This document shows, one piece after another, positions 25,848 to 32,050 of a stretch of DNA of 32,050 bases. The first letter of the stretch is position 1, and every line of letters starts with the position of its first letter. Source of the stretch: Arthrobacter celericrescens (GTDB lineage: Bacteria; Actinomycetota; Actinomycetes; Actinomycetales; Micrococcaceae); assembly GCF_003614925.1 (NCBI RefSeq), contig NZ_QYLP01000076.1, positions 1 to 32,050 on the forward strand, read 5' to 3'. The position numbers were made by a program, and so were the translations under genes. Below the pieces are notes generated by a model. The model had not been told where the DNA came from. It saw only the letters and a list, made by a program, of their open reading frames with translations, and searched no databases.

Positions 25848-26783
25848 ATGGAGTTTTTCCTGCAGAGCCCTGCATGGGCCGACGTCCAGCGTGCCCTCGG
25901 CCGGACCGTCCACGAAGAGTCCGGCCCGGGGTGGCGTTTCCTCGCTGTGGAGGAGAAGAACCCCGCGGGCAAGGTGCTCTACGCACCGTACGGGCCGGTG
26001 GCCGAGTCTGTTGAAGCGTTCGACGCCGCCCTGGCCGCCTTGCGCGGCATCGCCCGCCGCACCGGCGCCGTCTTCGTGCGGCTGGAGCCGGTGAGCGCGG
26101 GGTTCGGAGCGGAAGCGGCACCGGCACTGCTGCGGGCCCGCGGCATGCAGCCGGCACCGGCGAACCAGCAGCCGGAGCTGAGCTGGATTGTCGACCTCGA
26201 CGGCGATTTCAAGGACGTCCTGGCCGGCATGAAGCCGACCAACCGCAACCTGTACCGGAACATCCACAAGAAGGGCGTCACATTCCGCTCTTCGCAGGAT
26301 CCGGCCGAGATCTCCGTCCTGCTGGACTTCCTGCACATGACCGCCGCCCGCAACGGCTTCAAACCGCAAAGCGACGACTACCTCGGCACGGTGGCCCGGT
26401 CCCTGCTGCCGGCGGGGGCGGGAACCCTGTTCATCGCCGAACTCGAGGGCACGCCGATCGCGGCCGCATTCGCCTATGACTCGGCCGATACCCGCACCTA
26501 CGCGCATGCCGCGCTGGACGATACCCACCGCAAGCTCAGCGCCGGCATTCCCCTGCTGGTCACCCTCATGGCCGATGCGAAGGAACGCGGACTGAAGCAC
26601 GTGGACCTATGGGGCGTGGCACCCGAAGACGAGCCCGACCACAAATGGGCAGGGTTCACAGCGTTCAAGAAGTCCTTCGGCGGCCGTGAGGTGGCCTACC
26701 CGGGAACGTGGGACCTGCCGGTGAACAAGCTCCGCTACGGCGCCTACCAGCTGGCCCGCAAGATCCGGAACAAGCTGCGCTAA
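25848..26783 (+). CDS. FemAB-type peptidoglycan aminoacyltransferase
   Basis: This 311-residue cytoplasmic protein belongs to the Fem/GNAT-like family that adds amino acids from aminoacyl-tRNA to lipid II side chains. Visible features are FLQSPAWADVQRALGR, ILYAPYGPV-like KVLYAPYGPVAES, the segment GMKPTNRNLYRNIHKKGV, and the second GNAT half with GTLFIAELEGTPIAAAFAYDS and HVDLWGVAPEDEPDHKWAGFTAFKKSFGG. Arthrobacter relatives have A3-alpha peptidoglycan with short interpeptide bridges, which fits. The ATG at 25848 lies two bases after the manA stop. No strong ribosome site is seen, so coupling is likely. The stop overlaps the end of the convergent DUF559 frame by three bases, and a large palindrome follows 15 bp later. 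Confidence 0.92.
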   Translation: MEFFLQSPAWADVQRALGRTVHEESGPGWRFLAVEEKNPAGKVLYAPYGPVAESVEAFDAALAALRGIARRTGAVFVRLEPVSAGFGAEAAPALLRARGMQPAPANQQPELSWIVDLDGDFKDVLAGMKPTNRNLYRNIHKKGVTFRSSQDPAEISVLLDFLHMTAARNGFKPQSDDYLGTVARSLLPAGAGTLFIAELEGTPIAAAFAYDSADTRTYAHAALDDTHRKLSAGIPLLVTLMADAKERGLKHVDLWGVAPEDEPDHKWAGFTAFKKSFGGREVAYPGTWDLPVNKLRYGAYQLARKIRNKLR

Positions 26784-27778
26784 TCCCGAGTCCCCGTGGC
26801 GCGAACGTACAGTTGAGGCCCGGAAAACGGCGTTTTCGGGGCCTCAACTGTACGTTCGCGCAGGCGTGTTCCCAGTGCCGCGCGGACTTTCTCCAGCAGG
26901 AACGGCCGTTCACCTTCAATGTCATCCTTGCCAACGCGGATCTCGCGCCAGCCCAAACGTTCGGTGGTTGCCTGCCGTTTGATGTCCCTGCGGTACTGTT
27001 CAGGATCACCGTGATGCTCCCCGTCATACTGAAGGGCAATCCGTTCCTCAGGGTATGCCGCGTCCGGCCACACCGCGGGCTGGCCCCACTCATTCCTGAT
27101 GACGTGGTTCAAGACGGGTTCTCCGAGGCGGGACCTGGAAAGAACCAAGCGCATCCTGGTCTCCTGCGCCGAATCAGCGCCAACCCTGATTTCAGGAAGC
27201 GCCAGTCTGGCAGTCTTCATGCCCCTCATGCCGGGATGAGCTGCCACCACTCCACGCAGTTCCTCAATGGTTGCAGTAGCAACTTTTGGCCGGGGAAACT
27301 CAGCGCTGTGAGCCACAACCAAGGAGTCGCCCAGCGCTATCAGTTCGTCGACGTCCAGCAGCGCCGCAAGATCAAGCCAGGTGCGGGCCGGCGAGGTGAC
27401 CCGGACGCCGTCGCGCATCACTACCTCCCCCGGAACGAAAGTCAACCGGTGACCGACTACATTGCGACGCCGGGGCTTGCCCTCGTCGCGGCCTCTTGCC
27501 ACATGAATCCGCCAGTCGGTCTGCGCCCACGCCGGCAAACTGCCCTCCCAGACACGCGCAGCAGAATGGTGCGTCACCACTGACGAAGCGTCCAGGCCGG
27601 TGTAGGCACGAAGGTTGGCGGAAGGCTCGGAAGCGCCGTACAAGGGCACCCGTATTCCACGCGACGGGATGAAGACATCGGGCTGGCGGAGACGTTTCCG
27701 GCTGACTCCGAGCTCGTTCGCGAAGGTCGAAGTGAACGATCCAGTCTGCAATCCATCGGGCAGGGGCTTTCGTGGCAT
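26780..27778 (-). CDS. DUF559 (Vsr-like nuclease fold) protein with AbiEi-like N-terminus
   Basis: The 332-residue protein has an N-terminal region resembling the AbiEi-type antitoxin/DNA-binding proteins seen with DUF559 in actinobacteria (RIRVPLYG, TGLDASSVVTHHSAARVWEG, GVRVTSPARTWLDLAALL) and a C-terminal DUF559 domain (about 205-305): SAQETRMRLVL, the candidate PD-(D/E)xK core PDAAYPEERIALQYDGEHH, then DIKRQATTERLGWREIRV. The usual EYDG is QYDG here. The ATG at 27778 starts the frame. Codons for about residues 307-327 lie inside the palindrome at 26799-26861, so the C-terminal 26 residues are probably repeat-derived. A second palindrome copy lies 64 bp beyond the start. No toxin gene is adjacent. 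Whether it is active and what it cuts are unknown. Confidence 0.82.
   Translation of the reverse strand: MPRKPLPDGLQTGSFTSTFANELGVSRKRLRQPDVFIPSRGIRVPLYGASEPSANLRAYTGLDASSVVTHHSAARVWEGSLPAWAQTDWRIHVARGRDEGKPRRRNVVGHRLTFVPGEVVMRDGVRVTSPARTWLDLAALLDVDELIALGDSLVVAHSAEFPRPKVATATIEELRGVVAAHPGMRGMKTARLALPEIRVGADSAQETRMRLVLSRSRLGEPVLNHVIRNEWGQPAVWPDAAYPEERIALQYDGEHHGDPEQYRRDIKRQATTERLGWREIRVGKDDIEGERPFLLEKVRAALGTRLRERTVEAPKTPFSGPQLYVRATGTRD
26799..26861. repeat. Palindromic repeat, copy A
   Basis: Thirty-bp arms (26799-26828 and 26832-26861) enclose loop GGC, with one mismatch (26822 opposite 26838). The outer 20 bases are GCGCGAACGTACAGTTGAGG. It follows the FemAB-type stop by 15 bp and lies within the 3' coding end of the DUF559 gene. 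It may act as a terminator for both convergent genes, but there is no U-tract. Confidence 0.9.
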
Positions 27779-27841
27779 GCCTCAGTGTGGCCCACCAAGG
27801 AGCGCAGCAGGCGGTTATCCACAGGCCGTGGCGCCATCCCC

Positions 27842-27904
27842 GCGCGAACGTACAGTTGAGGCCCCGAATCCGAAGAATTCGGGGCCTCAACTGTACGTTC
27901 GCGC
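27842..27904. repeat. Palindromic repeat, copy B
   Basis: Twenty-eight-bp perfect arms (27842-27869 and 27877-27904) enclose loop CCGAAGA. The outer 22 bp or more equal copy A, while the inner stem differs but stays paired. It lies 20 bp past the glpX stop on the minus strand and 64 bp upstream of the DUF559 start, so it may also terminate glpX. Confidence 0.9.
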
Positions 27905-27924
27905 TCAAGGAAGAGCGGGGAGCC

Positions 27925-28962
27925 TTAGCTCTTGCGGGCGTAGCCTTCCCACTTGCTGGCGTGGTGCTCGGCGTCGACGAAGCGAACGGTGCCGGACTTG
28001 GAGCGCATCACGATCGACTGGGTGACCACGCGGTCCTTCTGGTAGCGGACGCCGCGGAGCAGGTCTCCGTCGGTGATGCCGGTGGCGGCGAAGTAGCAGT
28101 TGTCGCTGGTGACGAGGTCGTTGGTGGACAGCACGCGCTCGAGGTCGTGGCCGGCGTCGATGGCCTTCTGCTTCTCTTCGTCGCTGGTGGGCCACAGGCG
28201 GCCCTGGATCACACCGCCGAGGGACTTGATCGCGCACGCGGCGACGATGCCTTCCGGGGTGCCGCCGATGCCCATGAGGGCGTCGACGCCGGTTCCGGCA
28301 CGGGCGGCGGCGATGGCACCGGCGACGTCGCCGTCCATGATGAACTTGGTGCGTGCGCCGGCTTCGCGGATTTCCTCGACCAGCGGACGGTGGCGGTCGC
28401 GGTCCAGGATCATGACGTTGAGCTGGTTGACCTTCACGCCCTTGGCCTTGGCGATGAGGTGCAGGTTCTGCTTGACCGGCAGGCGCAGGTCAACCATGTC
28501 GGCCGCTTCGGGGCCGGTGACCAGCTTCTCCATGTAGAACACGGCGGAGGGGTCGAACATGGAGCCGCGCTCGGCGACGGCAAGCACGGCGAGGGCGTTG
28601 TTGATGCCCAGTGCGGTCAGGCGGGTTCCGTCGATGGGGTCGACGGCGACGTCACACTCCGGACCCGTGCCGTCGCCTACGCGCTCACCGTTGAAGAGCA
28701 TCGGGGCTTCGTCCTTTTCGCCTTCACCGATGACCACGACGCCGTTGAAATGGACGGAGTGAAGGAAGGAACGCATGGCGTCCACTGCGGCACCGTCAGC
28801 CTTGTTCTTGTCGCCGAAGCCCACCCAGTGGCCACCGGCGATGGCGGCGGCTTCGGTGACCCTTACGAGTTCCAGTGCGAGGTTGCGGTCCGGCTCATCG
28901 CTCCCGACGGCAAGGGCCGGGGAAATCGTGGAATACTGCTGGGACATTGCTGCTGAAGACAC
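27925..28962 (-). CDS. glpX: Class II fructose-1,6-bisphosphatase
   Basis: GlpX removes the 1-phosphate of fructose-1,6-bisphosphate in gluconeogenesis and is the main FBPase of actinobacteria. The 345-residue protein shows [19 protein letters not shown], the metal-binding [26 protein letters not shown], the segment [17 protein letters not shown] and [18 protein letters not shown] at 28962 has GAAGAAGAGG with a 5-nt spacer; an internal ATG 15 nt later (MSQQYST) is an alternative. The gene is divergent from the DUF4245 gene, an arrangement common in actinobacteria. Three imperfect direct repeats lie in its leader. Confidence 0.97.
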   Translation of the reverse strand: MSSAAMSQQYSTISPALAVGSDEPDRNLALELVRVTEAAAIAGGHWVGFGDKNKADGAAVDAMRSFLHSVHFNGVVVIGEGEKDEAPMLFNGERVGDGTGPECDVAVDPIDGTRLTALGINNALAVLAVAERGSMFDPSAVFYMEKLVTGPEAADMVDLRLPVKQNLHLIAKAKGVKVNQLNVMILDRDRHRPLVEEIREAGARTKFIMDGDVAGAIAAARAGTGVDALMGIGGTPEGIVAACAIKSLGGVIQGRLWPTSDEEKQKAIDAGHDLERVLSTNDLVTSDNCYFAATGITDGDLLRGVRYQKDRVVTQSIVMRSKSGTVRFVDAEHHASKWEGYARKS

Positions 28963-28980
28963 GTGAACCTCTTCTTCGAT

Positions 28981-29017
28981 GACGATTCATGGACCGAACT
29001 CATGGGACGAAACTCAT
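28981..29017. repeat. Three imperfect direct repeats upstream of glpX
   Basis: GACGATTCAT (28981), GACCGAACTCAT (28992) and GACGAAACTCAT (29006) recur every 11-14 bp, just before the glpX ribosome site. They could be regulator sites or a simple slippage product. Confidence 0.4.
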
Positions 29018-29065
29018 AGGATCCGAGCAGCCGCATTGGCGACTTCGTTGTTTCCCCTCGCATCG

Positions 29066-29071
29066 ATCATA
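29066..29071 (-). promoter_or_regulatory. Candidate glpX -10 box
   Basis: TATGAT on the minus strand lies about 104 nt before the glpX start, in the divergent gap. No strong -35 is seen. Confidence 0.3.
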
Positions 29072-29175
29072 GTCTGGCGGCCACGGAGCGGCCATGTGGT
29101 GTCCACGCCGCGGGACGGGCATTCCCCCGCGGCCCCGGATGTGTATTCGGCGCACGGATAAGGGACTATTGAAGG

Positions 29176-29841
29176 GTGAGCGAAAAGCAAGACACCCCTG
29201 TTGCCGAGTCTGTATCCGACGCGAAGGCAACGGCCCCCCAGGATCCCGGCCAGCCCGCCGTCAAGCCGGTTATCGCGGCAAAAGCGGCCAAGCGGGCCAA
29301 CGCCTCGGTGATCGGCATGGTGATCGCGCTCCTGGTGTGCGTCCTGGCGTTCCTGCCGATCGTGCTCATGAATCCGACGCCGAAGAGCGACGGCTACCGT
29401 CCCGACATCAACGTCGCTGCGATCGCAGCGAACGCCAAGGATGTGGCGGGATTCACACCGGTGGCCCCCGATGCGGGCGACACATTTCGTCCGAACTACG
29501 CCCGCTGGGAGTCGGGCACGGGCTCCGGCGTCCCCACCTGGGAGATCGGCTTCCTGACCCCCAAGGAGTCGTTCATCGGCCTGGTCCAGACCCGCAAAGC
29601 CAACCCCACCTGGCTCTTGCAGAAGACGGACAACGCCCCGGTGACCGGAAAACGGAACGCAGGAGGCCGGGACTGGGAACTGCGCGACGCCGGCAAGGGC
29701 AACCGCAGCATGGTGCTGGAATACCAGGGCACCACGATCATCCTGAGCGGCCCGGCAAGCATCGACGAGATGTCCACCCTGGCCGCCGCCGTCGTAAAGT
29801 CCGCCGACACAGTTTCACCCGCCCCGTCAGCCACCCCGTAA
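29176..29841 (+). CDS. DUF4245 family membrane-anchored protein
   Basis: The 221-residue protein has a cytoplasmic N-terminus of about 40 residues, one membrane segment (VIGMVIALLVCVLAFLPIVL) and an extracytoplasmic domain with NPTPKSDGYRPDINVAAIAA, FTPVAP, NYARWESG, PTWEIGFLTP and a repeated VLEYQGTTIILSGPAS. This is the DUF4245 family, unknown in function and often divergent from glpX in actinobacteria. GTG at 29176 is preceded by GAAGG directly, too close for a normal ribosome site. GACTAT six nt upstream may be a -10 of a leaderless mRNA, though it fits the pattern only partly. The stop codon overlaps the -10 box of the carbonic anhydrase gene. Confidence 0.87.
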   Translation: MSEKQDTPVAESVSDAKATAPQDPGQPAVKPVIAAKAAKRANASVIGMVIALLVCVLAFLPIVLMNPTPKSDGYRPDINVAAIAANAKDVAGFTPVAPDAGDTFRPNYARWESGTGSGVPTWEIGFLTPKESFIGLVQTRKANPTWLLQKTDNAPVTGKRNAGGRDWELRDAGKGNRSMVLEYQGTTIILSGPASIDEMSTLAAAVVKSADTVSPAPSATP

Positions 29842-29844
29842 AGT
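29839..29844 (+). promoter_or_regulatory. -10 box for leaderless carbonic anhydrase transcript
   Basis: TAAAGT lies six bases before the GTG at 29851 and overlaps the TAA stop of the DUF4245 gene. No ribosome site is present. Confidence 0.5.
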
Positions 29845-29850
29845 AGCGGC

Positions 29851-30465
29851 GTGGCTACCTACCTGACTCCTGCACTTGCCTGGCGCCGTCTGCGCGAAGG
29901 AAACGAACGCTTCGTCGAAGGCGTTTCCCAGCACCCCAACCAGGACGCGTCCCGCCGTGCATCCCTGGTGGAGGACCAGCATCCCTTCGCGGTAATTTTC
30001 GGCTGCTCGGACTCCCGCCTCGCCGCTGAGATCATCTTCGACCTCGGCCTCGGCGACGCCTTCGTGGTGCGCACCGCCGGCCAGGTGATCGACGACGCCG
30101 TGCTCGGCTCGCTCGAATACAGCATCTCCCAGCTCCACGTCCCGCTCATCGTGATCCTCGGCCATGACAGCTGCGGTGCGGTGAACGCCACCAAGGCAGC
30201 CGTGGAGACCGGCGAGATGCCGGCCGGCTTCATCCGCGACCTCGTCGAACGCATCACCCCCTCGGTGCTGACCTCCATCCGCAACGAGCAGCACGACGTG
30301 AACGACATGGTGGTGGAGCACGTGAAGCAGACGGCGGCCCGCCTGGCCGACAGCTCGCGTGTGATCTCCGACGCAATCGAGGAAGGCCGCACGGCCGTCA
30401 TCGGCCTCTCCTACAAGCTGGACGAGGGCCGCGCGGCGCTGGTTTCCGGAATCGGCCAGCTCTAG
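29851..30465 (+). CDS. Beta-class carbonic anhydrase
   Basis: The enzyme interconverts CO2 and bicarbonate, feeding carboxylases such as PurK in the cytoplasm. The 204-residue protein has the zinc ligands Cys52 (in CSDSR, with the Asp54-Arg56 dyad), His105 and Cys108 (in HDSCG). AFVVRTAGQVIDDAVLGSLEY between them is typical of the family. Length is normal. GTG at 29851 follows a TAAAGT box by six nt, so the mRNA is probably leaderless. A hairpin follows 10 bp after the stop. Confidence 0.95.
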   Translation: MATYLTPALAWRRLREGNERFVEGVSQHPNQDASRRASLVEDQHPFAVIFGCSDSRLAAEIIFDLGLGDAFVVRTAGQVIDDAVLGSLEYSISQLHVPLIVILGHDSCGAVNATKAAVETGEMPAGFIRDLVERITPSVLTSIRNEQHDVNDMVVEHVKQTAARLADSSRVISDAIEEGRTAVIGLSYKLDEGRAALVSGIGQL

Positions 30466-30474
30466 GAACGCCCG

Positions 30475-30499
30475 ACGGCGGCCCGTCACGGGCCGCCGT
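30475..30499 (+). terminator. Terminator after the carbonic anhydrase gene
   Basis: Perfect 11-bp arms (30475-30485 and 30489-30499; ACGGCGGCCCG and its complement) enclose a 3-nt loop, 10 bp after the stop. A mixed T-rich run (CCTTCCGTTCGGGTTT) follows. Confidence 0.75.
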
Positions 30500-30539
30500 A
30501 GCCTTCCGTTCGGGTTTCGGCTGGGGCGGCTGCCCGCAA

Positions 30540-30545
30540 TAAGCT
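30540..30545 (+). promoter_or_regulatory. -10 box for leaderless fumC transcript
   Basis: TAAGCT lies six bases before the ATG at 30552. No ribosome site is present. Confidence 0.5.
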
Positions 30546-30551
30546 AGCCCC

Positions 30552-31991
30552 ATGACTTCCACTCAAGAAACGAATGCTGAGTTCCGCATCGAGCACGACA
30601 CCATGGGTGAAGTGCGCGTTCCCGTGAACGCTCTGTACCGCGCCCAGACGCAGCGCGCCGTGGAGAACTTCCCGATTTCCGGCAAGACCCTCGAGCGCAC
30701 GCACATCGAGGCGCTGGCCCGCGTAAAGAAGGCTGCCGCACTGGCCAACGCCGAACTGGGGGTGCTCGACGGTGAGCTCGCCGAGGCTATCGCTGCCGCC
30801 GCCGATGAGGTTGCCGCCGGGAAGTACGACGGCGACTTCCCGATCGACGTCTTCCAGACCGGTTCGGGCACGTCCTCGAACATGAACACCAACGAAGTGA
30901 TCGCGGAGCTCGCCACCCGTGCACTGGCCGCCAAGGGCAGCGACAAGGTTGTCCACCCGAACGACCACGTGAACGCCTCGCAGTCCTCCAACGACGTCTT
31001 CCCCACCTCGGTGCACGTCGCGGCCACCTCGGCATTCATCAACGACCTCAACCCGGCCCTCGAATACCTGGCCGCTTCCCTGGAGCGCAAGGCCGCGGAG
31101 TTCAAGGACATCGTCAAGTCCGGCCGCACCCACCTCATGGACGCCACCCCGGTCACCCTCGGCCAGGAATTCGGCGGCTACGCGGCACAGGTGCGCTACG
31201 GAATCGAGCGCATCAACGCCGCCCTCCCCCGCGTCGCCGAAGTCCCGCTCGGCGGCACCGCCGTCGGCACCGGCATCAACACCCCGGCTGGCTTCCCGGA
31301 GCGCGTGATCGAACTCCTTGCAGCAGACACCGGCCTGCCGCTGACCGAGGCCCGCGACCACTTCGAGGCCCAAGCCAACCGCGACGGCCTCATCGAAGGT
31401 TCCAGCCAGCTGCGCAACATCGCGATCTCCTTCATGAAGATCAACAACGACCTGCGCTGGATGGGCTCCGGCCCCAACACGGGCCTGGGCGAAATTGCCA
31501 TCCCGGACCTGCAGCCGGGCTCCTCGATCATGCCGGGCAAGGTCAACCCGGTCATTTGCGAAGCGTCCATCATGGTGTGCGCCCAGGTCATCGGCAACGA
31601 CACCGCCATCGCCTGGTCCGGCACCAACGGCGCCTTCGAGCTCAACGTCGGGATCCCGGTCATGGCCGCAAACCTGCTCGAGTCCATCCGCCTGCTGGCC
31701 AACACCAGTCGCGTCATGGCCGACAAGATGATCGACGGCATCACCGCCAACGTGGAGCGCGCCCGCTTCCTCGCCGAGGCTTCCCCGTCCATCGTGACCC
31801 CGCTGAACAAGTACATCGGGTACGAAAACGCCGCCAAGATCGCCAAGATCGCCGTCAAGGAGGGCCTGACCATCCGCCAGGCCACCGAGAAGCTCGGCTT
31901 CGTCGGCGAGGGCGAAGGCAAGGTCTCCGAGGCAGACCTGGACAAGGCCCTGGACGTCACCACTATGACGGCTCCGGCCCACAAGGCCTGA
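30552..31991 (+). CDS. fumC: Class II fumarate hydratase
   Basis: FumC hydrates fumarate to malate in the TCA cycle. The 479-residue protein has the fumarase/aspartase superfamily segments [54 protein letters not shown] and the catalytic signature [12 protein letters not shown] (about residues 323-334). The C-terminal domain is present through [12 protein letters not shown], so the gene is complete. The ATG at 30552 lies six nt after TAAGCT, pointing to a leaderless mRNA. A terminator upstream separates it from the carbonic anhydrase gene. A hairpin follows at the window edge. Confidence 0.98.
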   Translation: MTSTQETNAEFRIEHDTMGEVRVPVNALYRAQTQRAVENFPISGKTLERTHIEALARVKKAAALANAELGVLDGELAEAIAAAADEVAAGKYDGDFPIDVFQTGSGTSSNMNTNEVIAELATRALAAKGSDKVVHPNDHVNASQSSNDVFPTSVHVAATSAFINDLNPALEYLAASLERKAAEFKDIVKSGRTHLMDATPVTLGQEFGGYAAQVRYGIERINAALPRVAEVPLGGTAVGTGINTPAGFPERVIELLAADTGLPLTEARDHFEAQANRDGLIEGSSQLRNIAISFMKINNDLRWMGSGPNTGLGEIAIPDLQPGSSIMPGKVNPVICEASIMVCAQVIGNDTAIAWSGTNGAFELNVGIPVMAANLLESIRLLANTSRVMADKMIDGITANVERARFLAEASPSIVTPLNKYIGYENAAKIAKIAVKEGLTIRQATEKLGFVGEGEGKVSEADLDKALDVTTMTAPAHKA

Positions 31992-32026
31992 CCTCCGCTT
32001 CAAACAGCACCAGTACGACGGCGGCC

Positions 32027-32050
32027 GGTACCTTCCGCACGGAAGGTACC
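32027..32050 (+). terminator. Hairpin downstream of fumC, at window edge
   Basis: GGTACCTTCCG (32027-32037) pairs with 32040-32050. The loop is effectively four bases. It lies 35 bp after the fumC stop. The window ends here, so a U-tract or longer stem cannot be seen. Confidence 0.6.

Larger units (their letters stand above)
26799..27904. mobile_element. Palindrome-bracketed DUF559 module (hypothetical)
   Basis: About 1.1 kb bounded by two copies of the same palindrome and holding one DUF559 gene. It lies between two ordinary housekeeping/envelope genes. No transposase, terminal inverted repeats beyond the palindromes, or clear target-site duplication is seen, so mobility is only an idea based on the layout. 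Confidence 0.3.

Noticed and set aside
26780..27778. DUF559 gene as the antitoxin of a complete AbiE-type toxin-antitoxin pair
   Set aside because: No nucleotidyltransferase-like toxin gene is next to it; both neighbours are unrelated genes.
26799..27904. CRISPR array or classical insertion sequence
   Set aside because: There are only two palindromes a kilobase apart with a gene between, no repeat-spacer pattern, no transposase and no visible target duplication.

Overview
The window looks like a chromosomal segment from a high-GC Gram-positive bacterium of the Micrococcaceae, most likely Arthrobacter, Pseudarthrobacter or a close relative. Every gene has a strong G/C third-position bias. Actinobacterial families are dense (WhiB, DUF3499, DUF5719, TIGR03089, DUF4245, SpoIIM/RDD pair, protein O-mannosyltransferase), and several genes appear to be transcribed without a leader. 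I see no rRNA, tRNA, CRISPR array, prophage or classical insertion sequence.

Layout, left to right. 1-1.6 kb: succinate-semialdehyde dehydrogenase (-). 1.75-5.9 kb: rsmI (-) and protein O-mannosyltransferase (+), a pairing often found back to back in actinobacteria, here separated by an unusual M16-type peptidase gene with a PH-like C-terminus. 6.0-9.3 kb: a DUF1461/TIGR01906 membrane protein, then divergent SpoIIM-like and RDD membrane proteins. 9.3-12.45 kb: an L,D-transpeptidase, adenosylhomocysteinase and a Trm112-like protein. 12.55-19.2 kb: a conserved actinobacterial block of DUF3499, a zincin-like protein that has lost its zinc motif, DUF5719, a 1,120-residue membrane glycosyltransferase and a WhiB regulator. 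19.5-26.8 kb: TIGR03089, GtrA, purK-purE, an LCP ligase, mannose-6-phosphate isomerase and a FemAB-type aminoacyltransferase. 26.8-27.9 kb: a DUF559 nuclease-like gene bracketed by two copies of the same long palindrome. 27.9-32 kb: class II fructose-bisphosphatase (glpX), DUF4245, a beta-carbonic anhydrase and fumC, then a hairpin at the window edge.

Functionally, much of the window concerns the cell envelope. The L,D-transpeptidase, FemAB protein and LCP ligase act on peptidoglycan and its attached polymers. ManA, the O-mannosyltransferase, the large GT2 protein and GtrA fit mannose supply and surface glycosylation. The rest is core metabolism (purines, methyl cycle, gluconeogenesis, TCA cycle, CO2/bicarbonate).

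The two most unusual loci are the palindrome-bracketed DUF559 gene, which may be a small dispersed or mobile module, and the M16-PH-like fusion between rsmI and pmt. Smaller oddities are a triplicated 3' end of rsmI, a perfect palindrome overlapping the probable whiB promoter, and repeated TANNNT boxes 6-7 nt before start codons. All calls come from reading the sequence; no database search was run.
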